Of a DNA stretch of 64,000 nucleotides, positions 19,466-30,331 are shown piece after piece. The translations under genes were made by a program, and so were the position numbers. The stretch lies in the NCBI GenBank assembly GCA_001600695.1, contig BCKQ01000009.1, positions 248,001-312,000 of the forward strand, read 5' to 3'. Under the pieces are notes generated by a model. That model ran no database searches. It saw nothing but the letters and a program-made list of their open reading frames with translations, and was not told the DNA's origin. Source of the stretch: Ascoidea asiatica (taxonomy: Eukaryota > Ascomycota > Saccharomycetes > Ascoideales > Ascoideaceae). How positions within the stretch are numbered: the first letter of the stretch is position 1; each line of letters begins with the position of its first letter.

Positions 19466-22338
19466 GTTGTGAAAAAAAAATAAAATGAATTTGATAAATT
19501 ACTATATTTGATATAATTAATATACTAATTACTTCTTTGGAGGTTATTATTTTGTTATTTGAATGAAGGTTTGAAACTTATAAAGATGAATTAAAATTTA
19601 ATTAATTAATTAATTATAATGAAGTAGGAAATTTCAGGGATTATATATAATTTAAGACAATATCATTAAAAAAAGTTAAAGAAAAATTAAAGGAAAAGGG
19701 AATCATTAAATAATAAGAATTTTGGGGTTAATTAAAAATAAAAAATCTTGGATTATAAGAAAGAAATAAAATAATTATTGTATAAAGGTATAAATATAAT
19801 TGATATGAATTAGTGTTTTAAAACTTTAGTTATATTACCGGTGAAGTAAAAGTAATTTAAAAAAAATTTAAAAGTAACTTTATTGATTACTATTTGTTTT
19901 AATTGAATAAATTAAATGTTTAATAAAGTTTGGATTAAACGTGAAGTTTTAGGATGAAAAAAAACATGAGAGAGAAGGTGAAGTAAAGTAAGTACAGTAT
20001 GAATAGTAAACTAAAAAAAATAAATTAATTAAAAAATTAAAAAGTATAAAACAGAAGATAAACTTTTTTTTTACAAAAAATTTGAAATAATAAGAAATTT
20101 TTGAAATTTCCAAGAAAATAAAAATTAGATGTTAAAACAAAAAAAATTGTTTATAATCGCAAATAATGTAAAATAAAGTGAATTCTGAATATCTTCTGTA
20201 AGAAAAAAATTGTAATTAAACTTTTAATACAGAATTGAATGTTATACAAGTAAGTTAAAAATAATTTCTGTGCCCGTAGTAAAAAGGATATTTGAATTTT
20301 ACGTTAATAGAAAAAAAAGATTGCAAAGATGTAAAACAAATAGTAGTAGAAGATGAAATCTTTTAGGCAACTTACAGTAGTAGTTAAGTTAAAGATTATA
20401 CGGTAATATTGTTCAAGTATTTACAATTTCACAAGTATAAGATTTCATTTACAAATTTTAAATAATTGACTGAATTGATAAGAAATTTTTCCAATAGAAA
20501 TTTTCAAAAGATTAGAAGTAAATATATCTAAGAAATACATGTGTTCTTAATCAATCTTGTTTTCCTTTTCTTTTTATGATTTCTTTGAAATTTACTTTTT
20601 ATTTCCAGACCATATTTTGAACTTTTCTTTTGAGATCAAAAAGAAGTGACTGACAGGCAATAAATGTGAAATTATGGATTTTTGATATGAAAAGTACACT
20701 TTTAATTTTAAGTGCAATTAGCAAATTTAATCGACCTTAGACAGTCCCAGAAATATAATGAAATTTATCAATTAAAGCGATAATCAAAAGGTAATTGAAG
20801 TCTACGAAGTAACCAAAAAAAAAAAAACGACATATGAAGATGCATTCTTTGGAAAATCGAAGAATATTTGTTAGTAGTAGATTGGACTGGATTGGATTGG
20901 ATAATCTTTTGTATTAGAATAAGCAGTTTCATATCAGCTTAATTCTTGACCGAAAATCAAAACGATGAGTGAAATATTTATGAAATTAAGTCTGAATAAA
21001 AGCAGCTTCAATACGTAAAATCATCAAATTCACACAGACCATCAAGATGTCACAGTCCAAAACACGAACAGCTATCATCGAGTCAAGTGTTGCCTTTAGG
21101 GGCCAGTGCGTATATATTTTTGGTGTTTTTTCTTGTGTTTTGGTGATAAAAAAGATGGAGAAAGCTTGTTCCGAGCTGTACACGGTCATGGGCAAACGCG
21201 TTCCTGCATCATGACTGCTGTATAGACGCGCGTGTGCAGAATATGGCGCGGGTCTTGCCCAAACGAGCCATTACAGGATCACATTCTTTTCTTTTGGTGG
21301 ACTTTCTTTTCTTGACACTGACACAGAGAGAGAGACTGTATTATGGAAGAGCAAATTAAATTTAATTGTCGATGAAATTTGAATGTCCTCATTTGATATA
21401 TTATGAAGTGATTGGACCATGATTTTGATAAGAAAACCAAGAATGTCAAGTTGATTCAAAAAGAAACTGTTGTATAGCTTATCAACATTTGAGCGTTTTT
21501 TTTGTTTTTTTTGTTATTTTAATTTGAAAGGGGAACTTTTAATCTGACAAAGTGAAAGGGGATTTCCTCTTAATTGCAATTAAAAAAACAATATCTATAT
21601 TATTATTGATATTAATAACATAACAAGATAAAAGATAAAAGAAAAAAAAACTAAAAAATTAAACCTATGAACAGGTTGAACTTAAACGAGGTTATGTTGT
21701 TAGTGATATTAAACTGTATAATCTGTTTACGGAATAGTATTATAAAACCCAAAAAAAATTAAAAAAATTTTGTAATGTAATCAGTAACGTTACTGTATTA
21801 CGATGGTGGCTATTAAATTGTATGATTAATTTCCTCCAATGATACATCTTTATACACGATTTACGTGATTTGAATGCATTGATAAAGTTTGGAGGGTTAA
21901 TTAACCACAAAATAACTTTAATTTAAAATTTAATTCAAAAAAACATAACATTACAGTATTTACCATATTTGATTTTCGTATTAAGAATTTCAGGAAATAT
22001 TCAGATAAAATTATTTTTAATAATATACAGTATATAGTATTATGAATGACTACGTTTTAATAAATTAATCAAATTGACAGTATTTAAAAATGTTTTATTT
22101 ATGTCTGTGGGAATGAATATAATATACCGAAGGATACCATGTCAATATTAGTTAAATTTTAATAATCAATTACGAGTTTTAAAAAAACAGAAAAAAAAAA
22201 AAAAACAAATTAGAAAACTGGAGGGTGATTGTATTTCGAACGAAATATCTAATTATTACTAAGAAGTTATCTAACTCAAATTATAAACAATTGTTAATTA
22301 AAATATAAAATATATAAAAATTATATAAAAAATGTGGG

Positions 22339-22389
22339 AGGTAAGCGCCCTATTTATATTAGTGGAAAATAGGAGCGGGTAACTCACCT
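22339..22389. other. Long imperfect hairpin
   Basis: 22339-22345 (AGGTAAG) pairs with 22383-22389 (CTCACCT), 6 of 7 bases. Inside it 22346-22355 (CGCCCTATTT) pairs with 22367-22377 (AAATAGGAGCG) with one bulged A at 22374, leaving an 11-nt loop. Sixteen pairs in total make this the strongest hairpin seen in the desert. Confidence 0.65.
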
Positions 22390-22411
22390 TAAGAATAACT
22401 TTGTAAATTTG

Positions 22412-22436
22412 GTATGTGAAAGTTCACTTTTCATAC
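22412..22436. other. Hairpin
   Basis: GTATG pairs with CATAC. After a bulged T, GAAAG pairs with CTTTT (one G-T pair). The loop is TTCA. Confidence 0.6.
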
Positions 22437-22505
22437 TTAAGAAAAAAAATAAAATAAAGTATTGTTCTAAAAGAAACTACGTCATTCTAAGAACAAACAC
22501 AAAGA

Positions 22506-22600
22506 TTCCAGTACATTCGAGATGCACACAGAACTTTGAAGAAAGAATAAATAATGCAGACCCAGAACGTTCTAGTACATTTAACATGCGCACGGAAGTT
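22506..22600. repeat. Diverged direct repeat, 31 bp twice, 64-bp period
   Basis: 22506-22536 and 22570-22600 match at 24 of 31 positions. Both contain TTCYAGTACATT and ATGCRCACRGAA. An exact palindrome AGAACGTTCT (22564-22573) and an inverted repeat GTTCT-G-AGAAC (22598-22608) flank the second copy. Confidence 0.7.
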
Positions 22601-22721
22601 CTGAGAACGCAATAGAATGTAGTCGTAGAACAATCTATGCAATCTTAGAAAGTCTAAGAATAGCCTAGAATATTCAAAGACAATTCCAATAAAAGAATAA
22701 AAGGATTAACAATCAAGGGCA

Positions 22722-22740
22722 AGATGTACTTCATACATCT
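22722..22740. other. Hairpin, 7-bp perfect stem
   Basis: AGATGTA pairs with TACATCT around a 5-nt loop CTTCA. Confidence 0.6.
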
Positions 22741-24034
22741 GTAGGTAAATATTTTTTTGTAAATTGCATGAAAGCAAAATTTGAACAATTGTTGTACTGA
22801 AGCTGTCGAAAAAGCAAAATTTAATTCAAAAAATTAATAATAAGTTTCACAATAATCTTTATCTTTTAAGTATGTAAAATATTAGAAAATTCATGAAACC
22901 CTCGGTTATGAATTAAAAAATAATAAAAAATATATGAATATTATAATAAAAAAAGGATAAGATTATTGATATCATTAATTTTTTAGTTATATTTTCTTAA
23001 AATATATAAAGGGGTATGTAAAATGATTTAAAAAATTTAGTAATTGGATCCAAGAAATTATAACTAAAAAACGTTATCATCCCTATTTTAACAATGATGA
23101 TAAATATCATTGATAATTAACATGGTAATTATGATAATCATGGTAATTATAGTACTTGTGATTATAAAATTTTTTAGGTTTAATTAACAGGTAATATTGT
23201 TTCAAAAATATCAAAAACAATAAGCCAGTGAATTAAATAATTTACAATCTTATCATTTTTAATTACTTTTATAAATTTGTAAATGTGGAAATAATTTTAT
23301 CTGAAAGTATTAAAAGGAGACCTTATTCCGATTTCATTTTTAATAATAATAATAATAGTAATAATAATAATAAAAAGAAAATAACAAGGATTTAAAATTG
23401 TAATTGTATGAAAGTATTAAAAGCTTTAAAAAGAATATTCTAGCTCGTAATTTAGAAATAAAAGAATATATGATCATTTGAATATACCATTATGATTATG
23501 ATTATGGATTTGATTATAATTTTAATTATGATTATGATTATATGAATATAGTATTATGTAATATAAGAATGATGACCAAATAATAATATGATTGATGTTT
23601 GACAAATAGTATAAATAAATTGATTGAAGGAAAGCTGTAAAGTCCTAAACTAGCCAAAAAGTAAATTCAAAACTTAAGTTTTTTTAATTAAAAATAACAA
23701 TTTTATTTATTAAAATATTAAAATATTTAAATAAAAATTTAAGATTTGTGATTTGTAAGAAGATGAAAAAATACAGAAATTTTTTAACTTTTCTTGCACG
23801 CGTTTGCAAAATTTTGCCATTTGGCAACTAAACCAGCTTTCTACAAGGAAAAAACCAGAATATTGGCGAACTTCTGGCACATGATGCTAAACCCCTAAGG
23901 CAAGGCGATAATCCCCAGTTAATTTTCCACACTGAGGCTGATTTTGAAACTCCGAAAATCCAAATAAACAAGTTTTTAATTTTTATGATATTATGTAATA
24001 GCACCTGATGCAATTACTTTTTTTTTATTTATGC

Positions 24035-24048
24035 CACGTGATATATAA
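24035..24048 (+). promoter_or_regulatory. CACGTG box abutting a TATA element
   Basis: CACGTG at 24035-24040 is followed directly by ATATATAA (24041-24048). The pair resembles a promoter core but has no coding sequence downstream for 1.9 kb, so it could drive a noncoding transcript towards SFP1. Confidence 0.4.
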
Positions 24049-25482
24049 GTTTTATTTTTTAAACTTTCACCTTCACTTTTCTTTTGTTGCCACTCCTATT
24101 TTAATCCCGGGCTCTCGTCCTATTTCTTTCACTAAAGTAATAGTGAAAACTGTTTTCGGATTGGAATCCTGAAGAGAAAATTGTTAAAAGATTCAATCAA
24201 TTCAGGAAAATGATGAATAACCACTTTATACGGTATATCTTGTATATTATCACAGTACAGCAGTCTACTATGGTAACCTAGGATTATAATATATATAATA
24301 TTAAGAGGTCATTGCATCGTAGGGCTCAATTATGTGAAGCTTGCTTCTCCTTAGTTAGGAGTCTCCATTTTAGAACCATCATTCTGGATTCTCAGGAACC
24401 AACTGCACTGGAAAATACGCTGGTGTGCACATTTTGCACTGCAATAACAGTTTAGAAAGGCAGTTCAAAGTGCCTAAAAATTGCGCGCAATGCACTTTAT
24501 CTGCTCAATATACCTGAAGCTCAAAATATTCTGACCAATTACAGCTGCGTAAATATCCCCGAGAAAAAATGACAAATGTTAATTACGGCAAGTTACAAAG
24601 ATAGTATAAGTCACGTTATAACTTACTTAAAAAAGCTTGTAGATTTAGGTTCAGGGGTTGCTTATTGCCAGCATTTTGTGGCTAATTGAGTGGCGGTTCT
24701 ATACTGATAGGGGGTGGTTGACCCGGAAGTCTGGCACAAAAGAGGCTTGTTGGTGGCAAATGAAACGCTTGCCACGCACAGCGCAGCGGCCGCGGCGTAG
24801 CGGGAGCAGTGCTGTCTTCAGGCAGAAAGCTGTTACGTAGTAATACTGTTAGTACTGTGCTGTGGGCTCTCATGGCACCGTTAGCAGCTAGCTTTGCGGT
24901 AAAGTTACTGGACTGAATAATAATAAAATATATTTATTGAATATTAAATATTAAATATTAAATATTATTATTGTTCAATATTCAATATTTCATATTTCAC
25001 TTGATTTAATCTCAATATTTCATTAACTTAGCTTGATAGCTTAGATACAATTGTTTAAGTAGCTTTAGTTATACTAAAATTGTAGTAATAAAGAGTAGTA
25101 AAAGTAATTGCAAATAATTGTAATAGTATCTATAGTATCTATCACAAATATATCTGCTATTTCATTTTCAATAATTAAATTACTAATTTCATATATCCTA
25201 CATATATTTAGATAGCTTAACTTTACAATATATATCTTTTAATCTACATTTTCAGATAAGATTATATATTAAGAATTATATTTTATATTATAAAGTAAAA
25301 TAGTATTCAATAGCTATTTAATCTTTCTTTATTGCATTTAATTCCATTTCAATATATTGATTTCACTGTTTTGGCACTTTTCTTAGTATCATTAATTCAT
25401 CATTATATTATATATTATATTATATTATAGTCAAATATTTTCAATTGGTTTTAATATTCACTATTTATTAAAAACTTCGATT

Positions 25483-25538
25483 CAATTTATCAATTTATCA
25501 ATTTATCAATATATCAATATATCAATATATCAATATAT
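25483..25538. repeat. 8-bp tandem repeat, 7 units
   Basis: Three CAATTTAT units are followed by four CAATATAT units, head to tail, about 400 bp upstream of SFP1. Confidence 0.95.
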
Positions 25539-25852
25539 TACTATTTATATAATAATTCAATCAAAGCTTTCTCCGTATACATATCTCAAGATTATTAATC
25601 TATTTCCTATTAATATAATAACATTAATATATCTTTAGTAAATAATAAATAATATCTCCAAGAATCAAATTATTTACATCTTTACATATTTACATATTCA
25701 TATATAATATTTATATATTTATATATTTATATCTATATATCAATTTTTATATATATTACTAATCTCTTATCTTCTACTGAAAGAAAAAATATAGAAAACA
25801 AAATACAAAAAAATTGAAGGCAAAAAAACCTACTAAGACCCTATTAATTGCT

Positions 25853-25860
25853 TATAAATA
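25853..25860 (+). promoter_or_regulatory. SFP1: TATA box of SFP1
   Basis: TATAAATA lies 89 bp upstream of the SFP1 ATG, the usual distance for a yeast TATA element with a start site in the 20-60 bp before the ATG. Assignment is by position. Confidence 0.55.
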
Positions 25861-25924
25861 TACCTTTTGCTACTCAATCAATTATAATTTTATCTCTATA
25901 TTCACTTCATCAATCAATCAATCA

Positions 25925-25936
25925 ATGAAATTCTAA
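25925..25936 (+). other. Three-codon upstream ORF (MKF-stop) before SFP1
   Basis: ATG AAA TTC TAA at 25925-25936 ends 5 nt before the SFP1 ATG (25942). If transcription starts downstream of the TATA box at 25853, this upstream ORF lies in the leader and could damp SFP1 translation. Confidence 0.5.
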
Positions 25937-25941
25937 TCAAA

Positions 25942-28050
25942 ATGAATCCTCAACCTTTTAATATAAATTTACCTCTTTATTCAACTGGTACTTCAAATAA
26001 TGATTTATTCGATTATGAATTTGATACTTCAATGAGTCCCGATAATTCAATTACATCAAATATTCATAATAATAATACTAATAATACTAATATTAATAAT
26101 AATAATACCGTAAATAACAACATTCATAATCATAACAATAATTATATCACCAATACTAACATTAACAACAACAACAACAATCAATCAATTCAAAAAAATA
26201 TTAATATATCCAATAATAGAAATAATAATACTAATAATAATGATAATCATTTACCAAGTGATGTATTCAATGATAATTTCAATTTTAATTCAATTTCAAA
26301 TTCAAATTCAAATCAAAATTCAAATCAAATCCAAATTTCAAATAGATCTTCAAATTTAACTACAAAATTATCTTATACTAATAACGCTTCTCTATTAGAT
26401 AATTCAAATACTCAAAAATCAAATAATATTAATATTAATAATACAAATACAAATTCAAATTTAACTACCAACAATAACAATAACAATCAAAATAATTCTC
26501 ACTTTTATAATATGAATTCATCAAACTTCAATAGTTCAAATCACCAAAATAATAACAACAACAATAACAATAACAATAATAGAAATTCTAATCAAATTCA
26601 AATCCAAAATCAATCTCAAAATTCAAAATTTAGAAGAGAAAGTATAGCTCATTCTTATGGTATGGGTGGTGTAGGTTGGGGTTCCCTGACTATTGGTTCT
26701 TGGATAAAAGATGAAATTTTAATGAATACAAATTTTTTTTCTTTATCACCTCCTTCAAATACTAATAATATTAATATGAATTTAAATATGAATATGACAA
26801 ATAATAATAATTTAACAAATTTAAATAATTTAAATAATTTAAATAATTTAGCCGGTTTAAATGGTTTAAATGGTTTAAATGATCAAGATTTAAATGATTT
26901 GAATTTAAATTTTGATTCAAATCAAAATCCAACTTCAAATTATTTACCAAATTTAGAAGCTGAATATTGTAAAGATTATGTTTGTTGTGGAGAAGTTTTA
27001 CCTTCTTTACATGATCTTTTAAAACATTATGAAGATTCACATATTGCAATTTCTCCTCAAAATGAACCAAGAAATCTAAGACCTGCTTCAACATTAATGG
27101 AAGGTGTTTCAACTAATGAAGTTTTTTTATCTGATGAAGCTGATGATAATAATCATTTCGTGAATAATACAAGTAAACATGGTAATATTAATAATAGTAA
27201 TAATAATAATAACATCAATAATAACATCAATAAAAATAATAATAATATCAATAACTTGAATAACAATAATGGTAACAATAATTCTTCTAATAATAACCAT
27301 ACTGGAAATACTAATCAAAATAATAATAACTTAGCAAACCACAACAATAGAGTCAATATTAACAATAATATCAATAATAATAATATTAATAATAATAATG
27401 CTAATAATATCAGTAACAATAACAATAATAATAATAATATAATCAATGGCATCAATAATAATAACTTAAATATTCATAATGTCAATGGTAATTTGAAAAA
27501 TGGTCCCGTTGCTGTTAATTCTAATAATATTAGTAATACTATAAATAATTTGAATGGTAATGGAATGGGCTTAAATCTTGCTATAAATACTACTGATAAT
27601 AATCAATCTTTCAATTTATCTCAATTTACTCAAAACTCTCATTCTTTACAAAAAAGTCGTAATAATTTATCTAGTATACCAATGGTTAATTCTCATTCTC
27701 AACTGAATAAATTAAATGAAGATGATGAAATGTGTATAGATGATCCTGCAAGACATTTATATGTTGAAAGAGGTGATTCAAAACCATTTAGATGTCCAGT
27801 AATTGGTTGTGATAAAACTTATAAAAATCAAAATGGTTTAAAATATCATAGAATTCATGGTCATCAAAATCAAAAATTAATGGAAAATGAAGATGGTAGC
27901 TTCTCAATCATTGATCCTTCTTCAAATTGTCCGTATCCAGATAGTTCAGTTGCTCTTGAAAAGGATAAACCATATAGATGTGAAGTTTGTGGTAAAAGAT
28001 ATAAAAATCTTAATGGGTTAAAATATCATCGTGCTCATACAACTCATTAA
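25942..28050 (+). CDS. SFP1: Sfp1, zinc-finger activator of ribosomal genes
   Basis: 702-residue Sfp1 ortholog. Sfp1 is the TORC1-responsive nuclear factor that activates ribosome-biogenesis and ribosomal-protein genes. The conserved N-terminal block RRESIAHSYGMGG plus WGSLTIGSWIKDEI (about 230-256) is a family hallmark. A split finger follows at about 350 (CCGEVLPSLHDLLKHYEDSH). The C-terminal pair of C2H2 fingers is diagnostic: CPVIGCDKTYKNQNGLKYHR at about 618 and CEVCGKRYKNLNGLKYHR at about 679, the last ending four residues from the stop. Asn-rich tracts fill the rest. Codon 249 is CTG (26686-26688) in the conserved block. The gene has a TATA box, a three-codon upstream ORF and 6.5 kb of upstream DNA. 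Its expected targets KRE33 and TSR1 are in the same window. Confidence 0.95.
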   Translation: MNPQPFNINLPLYSTGTSNNDLFDYEFDTSMSPDNSITSNIHNNNTNNTNINNNNTVNNNIHNHNNNYITNTNINNNNNNQSIQKNINISNNRNNNTNNNDNHLPSDVFNDNFNFNSISNSNSNQNSNQIQISNRSSNLTTKLSYTNNASLLDNSNTQKSNNININNTNTNSNLTTNNNNNNQNNSHFYNMNSSNFNSSNHQNNNNNNNNNNNRNSNQIQIQNQSQNSKFRRESIAHSYGMGGVGWGSLTIGSWIKDEILMNTNFFSLSPPSNTNNINMNLNMNMTNNNNLTNLNNLNNLNNLAGLNGLNGLNDQDLNDLNLNFDSNQNPTSNYLPNLEAEYCKDYVCCGEVLPSLHDLLKHYEDSHIAISPQNEPRNLRPASTLMEGVSTNEVFLSDEADDNNHFVNNTSKHGNINNSNNNNNINNNINKNNNNINNLNNNNGNNNSSNNNHTGNTNQNNNNLANHNNRVNINNNINNNNINNNNANNISNNNNNNNNIINGINNNNLNIHNVNGNLKNGPVAVNSNNISNTINNLNGNGMGLNLAINTTDNNQSFNLSQFTQNSHSLQKSRNNLSSIPMVNSHSQLNKLNEDDEMCIDDPARHLYVERGDSKPFRCPVIGCDKTYKNQNGLKYHRIHGHQNQKLMENEDGSFSIIDPSSNCPYPDSSVALEKDKPYRCEVCGKRYKNLNGLKYHRAHTTH

Positions 28051-29275
28051 AAAATTTAGTATTATCTTGATTAATCCGTTATTTGTTATTCATTACTTTA
28101 CTTGCTTGGTTTCCCCGAAATTGTTTCAACTCTATTTTTTATTTGGTCAATTTTCAGATAATTTATTATCAGTTTTTTTTACTTTATTACCCTTTATACT
28201 TAAGTGTATAAGAAATTGGTATTTAACAGTGAAATACTCAACTGATTGCTTTATGATATTGACTTCCCTTCGGCTTTTTTCTAAAAAGAAATGGGAATTA
28301 ATTTTTGTCGATTTCAATGTCTTACTACCCCTTTTTTTATTCAGGAAAACTTTAACTTACATTATTGGTAAATATTTGACATCAAAGAGTTGTTTTATAT
28401 TTTTAGCTTAACACTCTGACATTCATGTGAATTAGTCTTTATGTGTGGCTCAAAAACGATAACTATTTTTTCAATCATACCTGAAATTTTTAATTTAGTT
28501 TTTGATTATTTCCAAAGTTTATCGCAGACTCTTATAGTTATTTTTTATGGGAAATCTTTAAGAAAAGAGGTTATGCTACTCATCTTTGAATAGTTATTAA
28601 TTTTCAAAAGTTTTTGTATTTAAGATGGTTTTAATTCTACTATCAGTCAATAATGGAGTTCAAATGCTTTGAAAACTGTGATGCTGAAATTCTCACTTTT
28701 TTTCTAATTGGCTTCTCAATACTAAGTTTGCTTTTCTTTTAAAGCAGATTTTATGAATTATACTCGCTGCATTTGTCATTGTATTCTTCGATATATTTTG
28801 ATTTTAGTGAATACTATGGTTTCATTATGATTGGTTTTATTTAATCTTGTTCATCAATTCTCATATAACATACTCAATATTTCTTTTTATAATTTATAAA
28901 TCCAATAAAAACTATCTTAGGGCACTTCTGTCCCACTTTTGTATAGTTTTGTCATACTTTTAAACGAATCCAAATCTATGGATCTGATCGAGCACCAGCT
29001 TTTTTTATCTTGTTTCGATCCCAAATCTTTCTTGAGGTTATGCAGTCGTATAACTGTAACGAATTGCAGTATTAACATTAGAGTTAAATCGGCAGGCTCC
29101 AGATTTTGATTCGCTAAAATTGATTCTTCCAAGGAGGATTTTACTAACTATAAGAATAGTATCATCTTTTGCTTAAAAACTAATCATTATTAAAAACAAA
29201 AAGTTAAAGCCATTTTTCTTCATTGAAAGAGAAAATTTTTACAATTTTTTTACTAGCTAGTTAGTTTGCTTGAAA
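28051..29275. other. SFP1 3' flank and DAO1 promoter
   Basis: 1225 bp, T-rich on the plus strand near SFP1. A 126-codon open frame at 28031-28411 overlaps the SFP1 end and is hydrophobic only because the DNA is T-rich. A GC-richer patch at about 28920-29130 is probably the oxidase promoter. No recognised element. Confidence 0.45.
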
Positions 29276-30331
29276 ATGGGTGAAAAAATTGTTGTTGTAG
29301 GGGCTGGAATTGTAGGTTTATATACTGTCTTTTCATTACTTGAGAAAGGTTTGAAAGATATAACTGTGATAGCTGAGTATTTTTCGGATGATCAGTCAAT
29401 AAATTATACTTCACCATGGGCAGGAGGTAATTTTTGTGCAATATCTCCTTCAGATTCATTAACTTTGCAGATGGATAAGTTCACATATTTGAATTTATTC
29501 AAAATTCAAGAAAAACTAGGTGGTCCAGAAAATTCGGGTTTAGATATGTTTCCAATGACTGAATTCTGGGATTTTGAACCTCCTATAGCTAAATTAGAAT
29601 CTTTAAAGACTTATTTAAAAGATTTTAAGATTTTATCTAAAGAGGAATTAAGTTTAAAAAATGAACCAAAAATAAAATTTGGTGTTTCTTATACTACTTG
29701 GAATTTCAATTGTCCATTTTTTCTTAAACAAATGACTAATTATATGAAATCAAAAAATGTCAAATTTATTAGAAAAAAATTGTCACATATTTCACAAGCT
29801 TATTATGATGATCAAGTTAAAGTTGTATTCAATTGTACTGGTATTGGTGCAAGAGAATTAGTTAAAGATTTTAATGTTTATCCTGGGAGAGGTCAAGTTG
29901 TTGTAATCAAAGCACCACACATAAAAGAAAATTGTGTAAGATGGGCTGAGGATTCTGCTACTTATATAATCCCAAGGCCATATTCCAATGATTCTCTAGT
30001 CTTAGGTGGCTTTATTCAAAAAGATAATTGGACTGGCGATACTTTTGGTGTTCAATCGGATGATATCTTAAAAAGAACAACAAAATTGTTACCTAAAATC
30101 TTAGATTTAAATCCACAAGGTAATAAAATTGAAGATTTGGAAATCAAAAGAGTAGCAGCAGGTTTGAGACCATATAGACATGGTGGGCCAAGAGTTGATA
30201 AAGAAATTTTACCCGAAAATAAATTATTGATATCAAATTATGGTCATGGTGGTTATGGCTATCAATCTGGTTATGGTTGGTCGAATGCTGCAACTGATTT
30301 ACTTTTAAAATCTTTAACTTCGAAGTTATAG
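29276..30331 (+). CDS. DAO1: Peroxisomal D-amino-acid oxidase
   Basis: 351-residue FAD enzyme that oxidatively deaminates D-amino acids to 2-oxo acids, ammonia and hydrogen peroxide. The N-terminal dinucleotide fold has GAGIVG (residues 9-14). SPWAGGNF is the family SPWAGAxW motif. Further motifs are GRGQVV, SATYIIPRP, the substrate-binding region GLRPYRHGGPRVDKE, and the signature GHGGYGYQSGYGWSNAA. The C-terminus SKL is a canonical PTS1 peroxisome signal. I place the start at the ATG at 29276; the frame extends two codons upstream only to a TTG at 29270. The family is absent from S. cerevisiae but common in other yeasts, where it lets D-alanine serve as a nitrogen source. It is convergent with CAF120. 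Confidence 0.96.
   Translation: MGEKIVVVGAGIVGLYTVFSLLEKGLKDITVIAEYFSDDQSINYTSPWAGGNFCAISPSDSLTLQMDKFTYLNLFKIQEKLGGPENSGLDMFPMTEFWDFEPPIAKLESLKTYLKDFKILSKEELSLKNEPKIKFGVSYTTWNFNCPFFLKQMTNYMKSKNVKFIRKKLSHISQAYYDDQVKVVFNCTGIGARELVKDFNVYPGRGQVVVIKAPHIKENCVRWAEDSATYIIPRPYSNDSLVLGGFIQKDNWTGDTFGVQSDDILKRTTKLLPKILDLNPQGNKIEDLEIKRVAAGLRPYRHGGPRVDKEILPENKLLISNYGHGGYGYQSGYGWSNAATDLLLKSLTSKL

Larger units (their letters stand above)
19466..25941. promoter_or_regulatory. 6.5-kb gene-free region between two divergent regulator genes
   Basis: No convincing coding sequence on either strand: the open frames are short and lack protein-like composition. Contents: GC-richer islands at about 20990-21270 and 24640-24910; a hairpin-rich block at 22339-22740; AGAAC/GTTCT inverted repeats and a diverged direct repeat at 22506-22608; a CATGGTAATTATGATAAT-type duplication near 23120-23155; a CACGTG-TATA pair at 24035-24048; AATATTA repeats at about 24940-24970; an 8-bp tandem repeat at 25483-25538; AT repeats at about 25670-25745; and a TATA box for SFP1. 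Long shared upstream regions are known for master regulators in yeasts. A regional centromere is an alternative that sequence alone cannot exclude. Confidence 0.6.

Noticed and set aside
22375-22410. Similarity of ACTCACCTTAAGAATA to the 5' end of yeast U1 snRNA
   Set aside because: The base that pairs with the 5' splice site differs (ACTCAC instead of ACTTAC). It would not pair with the GTATGT donor of COX17, and the sequence after it does not follow U1.
24658-24873. 60- and 63-codon ORFs on opposite strands
   Set aside because: Both are products of the GC-rich island; compositions are unlike the proteins of this genome and no domain is visible.
28031-28411. 126-codon plus-strand ORF overlapping the SFP1 end
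   Set aside because: Hydrophobic only because the DNA is T-rich; it overlaps the last zinc finger of SFP1 and starts inside it.
29270-29275. Two-codon N-terminal extension of the D-amino-acid oxidase
   Set aside because: It begins with TTG, not ATG. The ATG at 29276 gives the normal family start.
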